Below, one piece after another: positions 21,290 to 34,900 of a stretch of DNA of 64,000 nucleotides (position 1 is the stretch's first letter; every line of letters begins with the position of its first letter). The DNA lies in NCBI RefSeq assembly GCF_040802235.1, contig NC_133169.1, forward strand, positions 45,081,034-45,145,033. The letters are read 5' to 3'. The stretch comes from Manis javanica. Lineage: Eukaryota > Chordata > Mammalia > Pholidota > Manidae. The position numbers and the translations under genes are program-made. The notes under the pieces were generated by a model. It searched no databases and was not told the origin of the DNA. It was given only the letters and a program-made list of their open reading frames with translations.

Positions 21290-22140
21290 ACACTTGGTAG
21301 TTTTTAGTTAATACAATAAATACAAATCTCAAGTGTACAGCTTGGTGAATTTTACATATGTAATGCCTATGTAACTATGATGAAGATCAAGATTTAGAGT
21401 ATTCCAGAACCCTGGAGTCTCCCTTTTTCTTCCTTCCAATCAATACCTCCAAAAAGGTAATCACCACTTTAATATATTCTTGTTAATTATATCATACTTC
21501 TTTTGCCTAATAATATTTTGGGGACTCATCCATATTGTTGTGTTTATCCCTTATACATTCCTGTTCAATATTATGTTATATGTCATGCTATTAATATACT
21601 ATACTTATTAATTCTGCTCTTGATAAGCATTTGGTTTGTTTCTGGTTAGGAGCTACTGTGAATTAAACTGCTGTCAGCATTTCTGTATCTGATATTTAAT
21701 GGACTCAACCTTCATTTCTGTTTGGAAAAGACCACAGTGGAGTTATTGGATGATGTTACAAAAACATTGAGCTGTGCCACATAATACCAAACATTTTCCC
21801 CAAAGTTTTTATGCCAACTTAGATGCAAGTTGTTACACATCCTTGCCAGCCTTGGTATTGCCAGTCCTTTTTTAATTTAGCCATTACGGTGAGTAGTTTT
21901 CCATTGTAGTTTCATTTCTCTTTCTCTGAAAGAGTTTTCTGTAACACATTTTATATGGTTATTAGATATTGGATATCATGTATAACTGTCTGCCAGTATT
22001 TTTTTAGGGTGGGGAGGGAGAGCTAGCCCTCTTTATTCATTGATTTGTTGGAATTCTTTATATGTTTTGGATACCAGTTGTTTACCCAATATATGTAAAG
22101 CAAATATCTTCCCATATACTTATATTTTAGCTCATATTTT
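21290..22140 (-). mobile_element. Older L1 (L1M-type) 3' region
   Basis: It is more diverged than its neighbour. It contains L1M-like CAAGTGTACAGCTTGGTGAA and TCATCCATATTGTTGTGTTT, followed by decayed ORF2 end sequence. Confidence 0.65.
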
Positions 22141-22708
22141 TTCTTCCAATGGTGAGCAGAAAATATAAACTTTTAGAAAGAAAGATGAATATATAATATT
22201 TCATTTCACTTTGAACTTAATAAATATTTATGCCTATAAAAATTCATGCAGATATTCTGCCATGTTAGTTCTATAGTCCCTTTGAAATCAATTTTTACAT
22301 GTGCTTCATAAAATCACTCCAAATCAACCCAGAGCTGACGAAAAAACTTTCAGTGTCAGCTTTGTCGCAATGAGGCATCTGCATGGGACAATTAAGGGTT
22401 TTTCCCTCTTCCAACTCTTCTATTCTTACACAACACATTGTGTTAATTTGTTACCTCGTTATGAGTTTGGACATTAAGCTGTGTAAATACAGTATTTTTT
22501 CATTTTATGTTCATATCTTCCTATTTTTCTGCTGTTTTATACTTCTGTAGAAAATTTATCTATAATTTTTGCAGATTTATTAAATGTAATTGGATGTATA
22601 ACATTGCATAAGTTTGAGATACGTAGCAATTACTTGATATGCTTACGTATTATGAATTGCTCACCATTAAGGGGAGTTGAGACATGCTTTTCCTCCCGTA
22701 GATACCTT

Positions 22709-22740
22709 GTATGTGTGTGTGTGTGTGTGTAGTTGTGTGT
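22709..22740. repeat. (TG)n microsatellite
   Basis: TG dinucleotides, about 11 units, then an interrupted GTTGTGTGTA. Confidence 0.9.
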
Positions 22741-24345
22741 ACAGTGAGAACATTTAAGATACAATCTCAATAACTATTAAATATACACTAATGTATTAAA
22801 AGTAGTCATCATATTGTGCATTTGATCCCAAAACTCAGTCACCTTATATCTGAAATTTTGCACCCTTTGAACAGTATCTCCCAATTTTCCCACCCCTCAG
22901 CCCCTGGTGACCTATCCCTGTTTTGAGTTTGCCTTCTTGAGGTTCCACATGTAAGTGAGATGATGTAATTTTGCTCTTGCTCTGACTTTCCTTTAACATA
23001 ATGCCCACAAAGTCAACAAATATGACAAAAGGTGGGGTTTGCTTCTTTATTCTAACATTAAATTATATATATATATACACCCCACATTTTTTATCCATTA
23101 ACCATGGACAGAAACCTGGGTTATTTCCAGGTGTTTGCTACAGTGAATAATAGTGCAGTAAACATGTGTGCAGATATCTCTTTGGAGTCCTGATTTAAAT
23201 TTCCATAAGCTGTAGTGCTGGATCAAATTGAATTTTTAAATATTTGAGGAAATTCCATAGTTTGCCATACTGTATGTATCAATTTACATTAGAATGAACA
23301 GTATACAAGTTTTGTGACCCTCTTTTCTCCACACCCTCACCAACACTTGTTATCTTTTTCCTTTTTGATGATAGTCATTCTAACAAATGTGAGATGATGT
23401 CTCATTGTGGTTTTGATTTTCATGTCCCTGATGATTCATTTATGGCCTATGGGAAAATGTCTATTCAGGTCCTTTGTCATTTTTTAAATTGGGTTTGTAT
23501 TTTTGCTACTGAATTGTAAGAGTTGCATATGTATTTTCAATATCAACCTCTCATCCAACATGTGCTTTGAAAATGCTTTTCTTCTTGGTTGGTTGCCTTT
23601 CCATTTTTTTAAATTATTTTTTTGCTGTGCTTCACTTTTTGGTTTGAGGCAGAACTTGTTGATTTTTTGCTTTTGTGGCTTTTGTTGCTTATGCCTTTGG
23701 TGACATATCCAAAATAAACCACTGCCAACACTGATGCTAAGTTGCTTTTCCTCTATATTGTTTTCTAGGTGTTTTATGACTTTAGATACTATATTAAGGT
23801 ATTTAATACATTTCCAGTTAACTTCCATAAGTGGTATAAGGTAGAGTCCAGTTTTATTAAGTTGTGCGTGAATATCCAGTATTCAAGATACCATTTATTG
23901 AAGATACTATATTTTTCTTCTTAAGTAATCTTGGCCTCTGTTCCAACTATTACTTGACCATATATCCATTGGCTTATTTCTGGGCTCTTGGTTCTGTTCC
24001 ACTTACTTGTGCATTTATTTTAATGTTAGTACCATTGTTTTGGTTATTAATATAGTTTTTGAAATCAGGAAGTGTGATGTCTCCACCATGTGCTTCTTTC
24101 TCAAGATTACTTTAGATGTTTAGGGTAATCTGTGATTCCACATGAATTTAGGATTTTCTAATTCTGCAAAAACTACCATTAGAATATTGATAAGGTTTGC
24201 ATGAAATATACATATTGACATTTTAACATCATTACCTCTTCTGAACCATGAATATGGGAAATCTTTTAATTTGTGTCTTTTCAACTTCTTTCATCAGTAA
24301 TTTATGGTATTTCATCATATAGATACTTGTTAACTTTATTACTAC
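22741..24345 (-). mobile_element. Older L1 relic, ORF2 3' part and 3' UTR
   Basis: The minus strand has L1M-like motifs: ACCAGGGGCTGAGGGGTGGG near 22,890-22,915, the ORF2 tail near 23,100-23,350, and a C-terminal-domain stretch at 23,484-23,828 (a KCIKYLNIVSKVIKHLE-type block, heavily decayed). Confidence 0.72.
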
Positions 24346-24620
24346 ATATTTTATTATTTTTATTGTAGCATAATTGACATAAAACATTACTTTCAGATGT
24401 ACAAGATAACGAGTCCACATTTGTGTACATTGTGAAATGAGCATGACAGTAAGTCTAGTGACACTCTGTCACACTTATAGAAAGTACACTTTTTCCCTTG
24501 TGATATGTATAAGATTTATTTTTAGCCTCTTTGAGATCTCTAATGCAATACTATTGTCTATAGTCACTAACCTGCTTATTACGTCCCCATGACTTTATTT
24601 TATAACAGGAAATTTGTACG
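24346..24620 (-). mobile_element. Old L1 3' UTR fragment
   Basis: It contains TTGTAGCATAATTGACATAA, then TTTCAGATGTACAAGATAAC and TTCAATACTGTATTGC-like debris. This is a distinct older L1 3' end lying between two L1 copies. Confidence 0.55.
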
Positions 24621-24627
24621 TCTTTTT

Positions 24628-25091
24628 TTTATTGAAGCATAGTGAATGGACAACATTATACTGGTTTCAACTAAATAACACAGTGATTCAACAGTTACAT
24701 ACACTGGTAAATCCTTACCCCAACTACTGTACTTACTACCTGTGATTATCAAAGATGTTATATAATTATTGAGTATATTCTCTACACTGTACTCTCACCA
24801 CCATGACTAATTTATATTATGATTGAGATTTTGTCTTTTTATTCCCTTTATGCACCCCACCCACTGACTCCAACCCCTCCTGCATGGAAAACACCAGGCA
24901 CTTCTCATTGTCTACGAGTCTACTGCTGTTTTGTTCATTTTGTTTCCTTTTGCTTTCAGATTTCACTTATAAGTAAAACATTGTATTTGTCTTTTTCCAC
25001 CTGGCCTCTTTCACTTAGCATAGTACCCTCTAGGTCTATTCATATTGTCACAAATGGCACAATTCCTTTTTATTGGGTGAATAATATTCCC

Positions 25092-25169
<78 letters not shown>

Positions 25170-25262
25170 CCTCTTCTTTCCTATTCACCTATTGGCAGAC
25201 ACTTTGGTTGCTTCCATATCTCGGTTATTGTAAAATAATGTGGCAATAAGCATAGGGGGTAT
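24628..25262 (-). mobile_element. 5'-truncated L1 3' end containing a long TA microsatellite
   Basis: Same 3' UTR family as 20,171-21,160, with the ORF2 terminal box around 24,960-25,090 and at 25,170-25,250. A (TA)n array sits inside the ORF2 end. Confidence 0.85.
25095..25167. repeat. (TA)n microsatellite
   Basis: About 36 uninterrupted TA units inside an L1 ORF2 tail. Likely unstable. Confidence 0.95.
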
Positions 25263-26016
25263 GTATATCTTTTTGAATCAGAGATTTTGTTTTCTTTGTG
25301 TAAATTTATACAATGGAGTTTATTGCTTGTATGGTATACATATTTTTTCTAATACTCAGGAACTGAGAAGAGGGAGGTGGAGGCCAGTGAGAGCATGAGA
25401 GGAGAAAAATTTTTACAAGTGTTTGTATGTTTAATCTTACTTTAAAACTACCAAGTCCTAGAGAATGGCCAAAATGCGAACAATTGAGATAATTTCAGGG
25501 AAACTTATGGGCTCAATAGCTGTATTAAATGACCATACATGTACCGAGTAGACTTGGAAAGGAACTACTTCCCAAAGAAGGGACAGAGTGTTCTCAGATG
25601 AGATGATCTGGGGAAGTATACAAGGCAGAAAAACAGGGTTACTGTGCAAAACATGGAGGGAGAGTAAAACAATCACCTATAACACAGAATTTCTGTACAC
25701 AAATTGGTTGTGCAGTTTACTGAAATTATTGTTCTAAGTAACATATTTCCATTGACATATAAACATTGCTCTATCTGTTTAAATAACTTTCACTATAAAA
25801 TATGTCTTCTACTTAACAATTAATTGTTCTTAATTATTTTTTTAACTTGATTGTGATATACACTGTTCAAATTATTTTAAGGTATTCCATTTAACATGTT
25901 TTTAAAGCAAAAATTGGTGAATAATTATCAACTGAAATGACATATATTTGTGATTTAATTCACAAGCCAGGATATTTCATTATTCTTTTCAGAAGAAACT
26001 GTTATATGACCATTTA
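25263..26016. other. Unassigned DNA
   Basis: No gene or named repeat recognised. The 25,330-25,680 part is purine-rich on the plus strand. Confidence 0.35.

Positions 26017-26071
<55 letters not shown>
26017..26071. repeat. (CTAT)n tetranucleotide microsatellite
   Basis: About 13 CTAT units. It adjoins the A/T-rich end of an L1 fragment, as often happens with repeats seeded at L1 tails. Confidence 0.95.
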
Positions 26072-26079
26072 ATCTATTT

Positions 26080-26262
26080 ATATTTTTAAATAAAGTATAG
26101 TTGATACAATATTATATACATTTCAAGTGTAAAACATAGTAATTCAAAAGTTACTCATATTATTAAATCCTCACCCCAACTTGTGCAGTTACTGCCTGTC
26201 AACATAAAAAATGTTACAGAACCATCTACTATATTCTTCATTTTGCCCTTCTATCTCCATTT
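26080..26262 (-). mobile_element. Short L1 3' UTR fragment
   Basis: AATAAAGTATAGTTGATACA, then CCTCACCCCAACTTGTGCAG, as in the other L1 3' ends here. Confidence 0.8.
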
Positions 26263-26628
26263 ATATTAATGCACATTTCTTATGTGAACACCAGAGAAGA
26301 TAAAAATGATATAGAAGACATCACATTTGTACCCAAAGCATTTGCAATTCATAATTCAAATATTAAAACAAGAGAGAGAGAAACAAGTTAACAGGAATTT
26401 ATAACAAACATTTCTAACTGAATTCTATGAATGTTAATGTCATTTAGTAAAAGTTATGTCACACTTCAGTCACTTAGAATTCCCAGAAATCAAAGTGCAT
26501 TATAAATGTTAGGAGACAGATAACCTAAAGATCATTGACAGCTATTGATTTGTCAAATTCATACTATTCATTAGATTTTTAAATTAAAATATGCAGTTTC
26601 ACTATGTAACAAAAAGCCGTTCCAAAAC

Positions 26629-27492
26629 CTATTTCAATACCCTCAAAACATCCTTGTCTCTTGAGCTATAAATAAATGGGTTCAACACAGGATCAATGTT
26701 TGAAAAAAAAAAAAACACTGGTACTGTCTGGTCCTGAGCAGGCCTACGTGAAAAACCAGGAGTCATGTAGGTGAGATGACAGGGCCATAAACCAGGCTTA
26801 CTACTATCAGGCGGTGGGAGCATGTGCCCAGGCTTTGTTCCTCCTCTTGAGGGAATTCATGTAAGATCGTGGGTAGGAGGTAAAGATGACTCCAAAGGCA
26901 ATAAAGAGTGGCACAATGCCTAACACAAGTCCTGCAAACCTACAGGAAGAGGTATCCTCACAGGAGAACTTCAGAATAGCTCTAACTTCATGGAAGTAAT
27001 CATCCATCTCCTTGTAACTACATATAGATAACTGCGTAGTATATTCAGTCTGTTTTAAAGAATTTAGAACTCCCCATCATTTGGCAGACCCTTGTGCTCA
27101 TGATGACTGGGAACCTCAGTGAGTGACAGATGGCTGCACAGTGGCTGACAGATGGTAATCATAGGCCATGAGAGTCAGGAGAATACACTCTGCTCCTCCC
27201 AGCATAAGGAAGAAAAATATCAGGAACCACAGGCTATATTTGTGATGTTTTTATTCCCTGAGTAAATTAAGTGGCCATGTTGGGAACAGAGTTGGAGATG
27301 AACAGCGAGTTGATGAGGGACAGCCGGCTGAGAAGGAAGTATGGGAGCATGTGGACAGCTCTTAAGGGGAATCAGAGCTGAGTTCCCTGTGAGGGCAACA
27401 GCACAGATCAGCGTGATCACAACGATCAAGATGTCACAGTGTTTCCTGTCAGGGAGAGTCGGGAAGAATAAAATCCATCCCTGATGTCTCAT
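26629..27492 (-). pseudogene. Family-2-like olfactory receptor pseudogene, minus strand
   Basis: Read on the minus strand across frames. It opens near MRHQGWILFF and then has a TM1-like stretch ending ALTGNSALI. A relic of the HAPMYF region and TM2 lies near 27,400-27,300. TM3 has GGAEC and a damaged DRY region (AYDYHL). The second extracellular loop has AILKFSCEDTSS (near 26,960), TM5 the YPRSYMNSLKRRNKA loop, and TM7 reads NPFIYSSRDKDVLRVLK up to the stop at 26,629. Several frameshifts and an A-run at 26,702-26,715 disrupt it. The overall pattern is OR family 2. I cannot name the subfamily. Confidence 0.85.
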
Positions 27493-28489
27493 TCCTTCCC
27501 TTCATGAATTAAAATGAACTGTTTGACCTGAAGCCAAATAGGTTAGAAAAGCAATAAAGAATCATAATACCATGTATTAAAATTTTGTTTATAAAAACTT
27601 CCAAACTGCTGTATTAAACCATCATTCCAGTGAACATTAAGGTGTCCTCCAAGCTAGTGATGCAAACTATACTGCATCTGTTGCATTCACATCTTTACAA
27701 CAGGATGGAAACTATAGAGAACATACTATACTTTATAGTCACCACTATAAACTATTAATACAACTTGATTTATTATATGTGTAATTAACATCTTCATATA
27801 CTCAAAATGTGTTCTTAATCCACTCTTGATTGTATTTTGAAACAGATGGAGTTTATTTTTTAATAATTTACTTCTTTTGTCTCTTGGACACAAAGATGCA
27901 ATGCTTCTTCAGTCTCCTTTGAAATTAGTTGTGGCCATTTATGTCACGCTGCAGAAACAATGTAAGGGGAAGTTTTTCTTTTCTGAGACAGGCTACTTGG
28001 CTAATGTAGAAACCTATCACCACATGTAGAAATCAGGTCATTGGCAAGGAAAGACCCCAAATTAGATAATTTCTTAATTAAATAATAATAAAATATTCTT
28101 AACAGAGGTTAAACAACTAAGTGTACATTTTAAAGAGCATATAGTGAGAGTATACTCATATTATATATAGAAAAACATGTTACCCTGAAAATGTGTAAGT
28201 CTTTGCATGCATGTTTAGGTTAAAGCTATAAAAATTAGTTCCTTCTTTAGTTGTTTTCAATGACATACCTCATTTCATCTCAAATTTATAGATTGAAGCT
28301 TACTTTATTTTCTCTCCTCTATTAATCAACAATTTTGCCTTCCACATGCTGGATTTTGGTTGCATGCTCAGACATGAAATACCTGACAGCTCTTCTTTAA
28401 TATAGCAACTGGCCTAAAATATTTAACCGTGCTTGACAATGCCTTTCATCTCTTCCTGAGCTGTGTGTGATTCTCATAACAAAGTGAGT
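27493..28489. other. Unassigned AT-rich DNA
   Basis: Nothing recognised. This would be the upstream side of the minus-strand OR relic. No clear splice acceptor stands out. Confidence 0.35.
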
Positions 28490-29095
28490 TAATTTGCATT
28501 TCCTGTGATTAGCAATGCACAGCATTTTTTCAGGTGTCTGTTGACCATCTGTATGCCTTTATTTTAAAAAATGCCTATTTGAGACTTTTGCCCACTTTTT
28601 AATTGGGTTACTTATTTTTGTGGTGTTGATCATATGAGTTCTTTATATATTTCAGATGTAACTCCCTATTGGCTATATCATCTATAAATATATTCTTCCG
28701 TATTGTAGGTTACCTTTTTGCTTTGTTGATGCTTTCCTTTGCTATATAAAAGACTTTTAGTTCAATGTAGACCCACTGGATTACTTTTGCTTTTGTTTGT
28801 GTTGCTGAGGGAAACATGTCAGATAAAATTACCATGCATATGTTTAAGAGATTTTTGCATGGTTCCCTCTCTGAGATTTGCAGTTTCATCTCAAATTTAG
28901 ATTTTAAATCCATTTTCAGTTTACTTCTGTGTACAGAGTTAGACAGTAATCCAACTTAATTGTATTGCATATAATGTTAAGTTTTCACAACATCATTAAT
29001 TGAAGAGACATGTCTTTTCCCCATTGTATATTCTTACCTTCTTTGTCACATATTAATTGGCCATGAATATTTTCTTTACACATATACAAAATTAA
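28490..29095 (-). mobile_element. L1 ORF2 relic
   Basis: The minus strand matches the ORF2 C-terminal region (28,913-28,710 corresponds to the NVC..IK.L block). It includes the conserved GTTAGACA..ATCCAACTTAATT segment near 28,937, then upstream ORF2 to about 29,095. Confidence 0.75.
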
Positions 29096-30005
29096 TTACA
29101 ATTATGATACAGTGATTATATTTTGAAGTGAGATTTATGCTTTCTCTAATAATGATAAATCAGTCTAATTTATTTTTCATTTTTGAGTTTGAATTAACCT
29201 AATTTGGCTTGACTCCTTTATATTCAGACACCAGGAATCAGTGTTTTACTGTTAAAAATTTATTATATAACTAGTAATTATTGTAAATGAAGCATAGGCA
29301 GGCTACAGTTAACTGGTTTGGGGTACAGATCAGAGAAAGGACACTTCACTGCTTGGAGACCCATTTCTGTGCCACCTGTTATCATGGCAACCACACAACT
29401 TTCTCCTTTGAGTTTGTTAACAAAGGGTCCTTACTGACCTTTGAGCATTTCCCTCAGTTCCTCCAACAGATTAATTATCCAATTAACCACAGGTTCCAAG
29501 GGGGGAAGATAAAGTTTTAAGTTTTGTTAATTTGGAAGCCATGTAACAAGGCTCCATGGGTTATCAATTTAGCCAAAGTCATTAAAAGTTTTCTGTCACA
29601 ATTCCAGAAGCCTGATTTAATGAGCCCCTAAACATTGTGCTTCCAATTAAGGCCATAACCTTCTATGCTTGGAGTACATTGTAATCTGTGATTTCTGCCT
29701 TGCTGTCTGTTAGTGGCCATCCCTTCCCCACTGTAGGAGAAAAAAGTGAATCAAATATTTTTAGAATTTATCTGAACTTCCGGGCAGTTGGAAGTCCATT
29801 TAACTTGTATTACTGATTTTATTAAACATATATTTCATAACAGAAGATTCCACAGTCTCTCTCAACACATTTTAAAATGTAAATAGAACTATACATATGT
29901 AAGAGATTTGTTAACAGGTCCAACATATCCAATAGTAATTAGGAAGGATAAGGTAGCTACCACCCAAATCAAAAAGGGAGATGCTCTTATTTCTAGTGTC
30001 TCTTG
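29096..30005. other. Unassigned DNA
   Basis: The 29,287-29,620 section is GC-richer, with an open frame of 77 codons on the plus strand and no recognised domain. It may be an old LTR or DNA-transposon relic. Confidence 0.3.
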
Positions 30006-30507
30006 CTTCTTCAAAAACAATTTTATTAAAGTATACTTGATATGCAATATTATATTGGTTTCAAGTATACAACACAGTGATTGACAATTCTATGCATTGC
30101 TGAATGTTCACTCAATTAATGTAGTTACTATCTTTCAAGACAGGAAGATGTTACAAAATCATTGACTATATTCTTATGCCTGCACTTCCATCCCCATGAC
30201 CAATTAATATTATGATTGAGATTTTTGTGCCTCTTTATCCCCTTCACATACCCTACACACCCACCCAAACACCTCCCCAAGAGTAACCTCCAGTCATTTC
30301 TCAGTGTCTATGAGTCTACTATTTTGTTCATTTTGCTTTGTTTTGTTTTTATATTCCACAAACAAGTGAAATAATATGGTATTTGTCTTTCTCCACCTAC
30401 CTTATTTCACTTAGCATAATACCCTCTAGGTCCATCCATATTATTGAAAATGATTTTTTATGGCTGAATAATATTCCACTGTGTGTGTATATGTGTGTAC
30501 GTGTGCA

Positions 30508-30543
<36 letters not shown>

Positions 30544-30622
30544 CACACACACATACACTATATCATTTTTATACTTTCATCTATTGATGGACACTTTGGT
30601 TGCTTGCATATCTTGCTAAGCC
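30006..30622 (-). mobile_element. 5'-truncated L1 3' end
   Basis: 3' UTR block (CAATATTATATTGGTTTCAA) at about 30,047, then the ORF2 terminal box around 30,340-30,610. A TG/TA/CA microsatellite interrupts it. Confidence 0.85.
30481..30557. repeat. Compound (TG)n(TA)n(CA)n microsatellite
   Basis: TG-rich run, then TA run, then CA run, inside an L1 ORF2 tail. The TG and CA arms are complementary. Confidence 0.9.
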
Positions 30623-31615
30623 ACTAGCGTTAATTAATTTTTGATGCTTAAATTATCCCATATTTGCCCACTGGATTCCCTTCAAGTTGACTGCTGTTTC
30701 CTTTTGACCTTCCTTCATTACTATCTGATACATTTTTACTCTTTAAAAAAGAGGTTTTATGGTCTTCATGTGTACCCCTTTATCAATTGTAGTTCGTGAA
30801 CCTGGGGATTTCATATAAATATTACACTGGGGAACTGTGGTGCTCACTGGTACTGTTGACATGTCTTCAATACTTCTGCAACAGAGAGTTAGAAAATACA
30901 TATTATCTAGAAAGAGAAAAATCAATCATGATTTTTTTCATATTTCTAATTCAAGTTAAAATTATATAATTATGCACAAAGTATTTCATTCTATATGTTT
31001 AGTATATTTTACCCTACTCTGAAAATTTTGGTTCTTATTAATATTAGCATAAATATTTATCACTTTTCCTTACAGTATGAGTCTCAAAATAGTACGAACA
31101 GTGCTAGTGAAAATAAGGCTATTTAACATAGTTGATATCTCTTAATGGTTATTCAGCCCTTAGAATATATTACATTAGTCTGTGTTTAAAGATACTGAAT
31201 TTATAATATTTACTCTGCAATTATTCCATCAACTTTTCCATCCTAGATAAAAATACCAAAAGGTCAAAAAATACACCAATAATATCCAGGTATTATCTCA
31301 TAAATGAGAGAATATTGAATAGCTTTGCTATATTTTATTATTCTGGTACTTTTCATTTATCTTTATTTATTTGATCTGTCTCAAATTGCCAACTTTTGGC
31401 CTTTGAGGCCTCTCTAGTATGTGTTTTTCTTTTATTGCATATATTCCTCTTCTACCCTTATGATTCCCATTCTTTCTTACTTCTTTGGAGATTTTTTTTT
31501 CAATTATTGACATATTTATCTCAGCACTTACAGTTTTTTAAGGTATAGTATGCAAATATAGTGCTTTATATTTTCTTCTAGAAAACCCTATCTATATCAC
31601 ACACATTTTTTTTAA
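30623..31615. other. Unassigned AT-rich DNA
   Basis: No gene or named repeat recognised. Confidence 0.35.
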
Positions 31616-31920
31616 AAACTAGATCTTTTGTTGAAGTATGCCATGCACAAAAATGCATACTTTAATGATTACTTTTCATAAAGAAACACATTTATACTCA
31701 ATAAATAATGTATACCTGCCCTTTCAAAGCACAATGCATATCTTCTAATAGTCCATAAATATTCTTCTCCCTAAAATAGGTGTTTTCATAACTTCCAAAA
31801 AACAAGAATCATTTTGCTTGTTTTCAAGTCCACGTTAATAGAGTGATACCCTATGCATCCTTCTTTCTGTACTCTTCAGTTAAAGACTATGTTTCTGAGA
31901 TTCACCCATGTACTGAGTGT
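31616..31920 (-). mobile_element. Old L1M-type 3' UTR fragment
   Basis: TTTGTTGAAGTATGCCATGC, then TTTCTGAGATTCACCCATGT, match the ancient L1M 3' pattern. Confidence 0.6.
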
Positions 31921-31949
31921 GGCAAAGGGTGATAAGATACATGTTTATT

Positions 31950-34900
31950 TACACCAACAGAGGCAAATCTTATCCATCAGGTAGGATTCATGCAAGAGAC
32001 TGGTCCTGTGATAGGACAGTGTTATAAATGGGATCTGGTCCTGGGCTAGTATACCAGACCTTCACTCCCCTCCCTGTGGGAGCTGCAGATGGGTCAGTAT
32101 ATAGGACTAAGGGAGGTACATGCACTGGCCATAAAGATAAAACAAACCTTTACCATAAAATATTCTTACCTCCCAGATATTTTGGGTACAATACCATAAT
32201 CTTTGGGGACCACTCTGGTGTTACCCCAGCAATACATGAGGCCAGCTTCCAGGCCTTTCCCCCAAGGTGCCAGAGGGCCAGCCATCACTGGTCCATGTGT
32301 CGAAATGTCCAGGGCCACGTCCACTCAATAGAATCTCCAGGGTTTAACGCAGTTGGGGCTGGCAGCAGGATGTTGCTCTGCTGGCCGTATCCTGGCTTCA
32401 GTACCTCAGTACCTCCTCTTGGGTTTGCACATACAGTTGTATAGGAGAGGCAGCAATGTGTGTGAGCATATCCACACACAAGCTCAAGGCTCCTTTACAT
32501 GCCTTCTCATTCAAACGCCACAGCACTGTCCTTAAGGGAAGTGACCATCCCTGTAAACTATTAGTGTCCAACTTCAGGCTAGATTTCAACAAACCATTGT
32601 ACCTCTCTCTCATGCTTGCCACAGTAGGGTTATATAGTACATGAAACTTCCACTTTATTCCTAACTGCTGCACTCGTTCTTGTAACCTATGTCCAGTGAA
32701 GTGGGTGCCTTGATTGCTCTCAGTCACCTGCAGCCGGCCTTAGGCTGCACAGAGACACTCTAGGCCCCTCTTGGGGGTTTGCTGATCTACACGACGTGCA
32801 GGAAAAGCAACCAATAGGCCAGTAGCTGTGCCCACACAAATCATGACATACCAGAGGCCCAGTATAGTCTTCCTGCCACCTGAGGAGGGCTATCTGCCCC
32901 CTTACTATTGTCCCATGTTGCTGTGGGACTCAGTGTAAATCTCTCTTAGAGCACACAAGGCACTCCTTGGCTTGGCTGACTTCTTCAAAGGGCAGTGGCA
33001 AGCCCCATAGAAGGGCTACAGCTTACATTGTTTTTTGCCTCACATGCAACAAATACTGGTATAACCACTGGGCCACATCAGAGTCAGGCTTTCCTTCTAG
33101 CCAGCACACCCAGGCTGATGTGTCTTCTTCTTCATTCCCTGGGGATGCCAAAGGCAAATGGCCAATCACATGATTTACAGTAACCGTCATAGTCTGACCA
33201 AAGCCCATAGGTCTTGCCACAATTCTTGCCCCCAAAGGGGCCGGTGCCCAACCATCCAGTTGGCATGGTATGATGTCGGTAGTCACAGGGTCAAGCCCCC
33301 TATAGATGGCCCATCTCTCAGTGCAGACAACTACACGTAAGGCCCTGGGTGATCACAAGCCATGCTGCCCAAAGAGGCCAGTCTATCCATTTCAGAACCT
33401 GACATAATATATTCCACCCCATATCCCAGAGATGCAAAGTCAGGTAGACAGATGTTCCCATGGCTTCTGCCAAAACCGGATGCTCATGTCCACCTGCTCA
33501 TCCTGGGTATAGGTGAGGAACATGGAGTGCTCCACAACCTGGGGAGGTGGCAGCTTCTCCCCTTGAGGAGCCCACTTTTGTTGCATTTTTATTTTCTTAA
33601 TTACAGCCAGGCAGGCCTTTAATATGGGAGAGGTAGGTGCCTTGGGTGGTGACCTTGGAAACAGCTTGGCCCTCAGCCCCATTCTCTCATCCTCCCCCAG
33701 CATCTCCCCTACCATCTTGGGGGGAAGGCACTGCTCTTTCCTCCCCCTCCCCATGGCCTCCTGTGAGCAGATTCTCCTGGTGTATCTTCCCTCACTGGTA
33801 ATGGACCTTCCATGAGCATGACCCATCTTCTCAATAATTCTCTCTTTCTGAGGGGCATCCCATAGGTCGTCGCCCACCTCCTACAAGTGATGCTGACGTG
33901 TCTCTCTCTCCTCAATAACCCTTTCCACTATCTCAAGAAATGAACATCCCACAATCCTGGCTGTGACACAGCCACTCAGGGCCTCTTGGAAGTCTTCTAT
34001 CTCACAGATGGCTAATGCCACCACTTCCGGTGTCTCCGCCTTTCCCCAATTCTGGGGAGGTGCTTTACCCTGAACAAATTTCCCACTAGGGGCTCTCAAG
34101 TGGAAGCCCAGTGGATAAGGGGTTCCCAGGGGAAGCTGCACCCTCCACCACTGCAGAGGTAAGGGAGAGTCACCACCCCCACTGCAGCTGCCACTGTGTT
34201 CTCCCCACCATCCATGGGAGCACCCGTTGCATCCATGAAGACAGATTTCTGGTGCAGAAATCCGCCTGCTGTCCCAGATGTAACTCCAGAGGGAAAATAT
34301 TTTCCCAGCCTGGGGGAAAGTTATCTTGAAACTGAAAATAGTCAAAGGGAGAACTTAAGTTGGAGAAACCTGTTATTTCTTACGAGCAGTCATCATGTCT
34401 GCTCGCCCATGTCTTTTGTGACCTGGCTGCAGAAAGGGGCCCCACCCTACCTGTCCAGTCCAGATTCACCCCACTCCTCCTTGTAACTCCCTATTGATAT
34501 TCAGATAGACTAATTCTCTCTGTCCCTGCAAACACCTCTTGATATGGAAATGCTCTAAGGCCAGGTGAGAGATTCTGGAAGTATTGCAATTTTACCCACA
34601 CCATTTCATGGAATTTTGGTTTTGTTGACCCAGATTGCCGTGCTTGCAGGAGACATCCACGGAGCAGGTGTGAGCCACCTGCTGGGTGGTTTCTGGCTGC
34701 AAGCCAGGGTTGAAGGGGAGTTCTTCCAACGCGGCCAGCTCCCCCTACCAGCTCACAGCTTGTCATGGCTGATCAGCACCCTCAGGATCAAACCTCTCGG
34801 GTGCTCTACCAGCTCCTGCTGCTCAAAGCAGTTGAGGTATTACAGTTCTTTGTGGTATAGTATCTCCCCTGTGTTGTCACATCCAGCACCTCCCTGCCTG

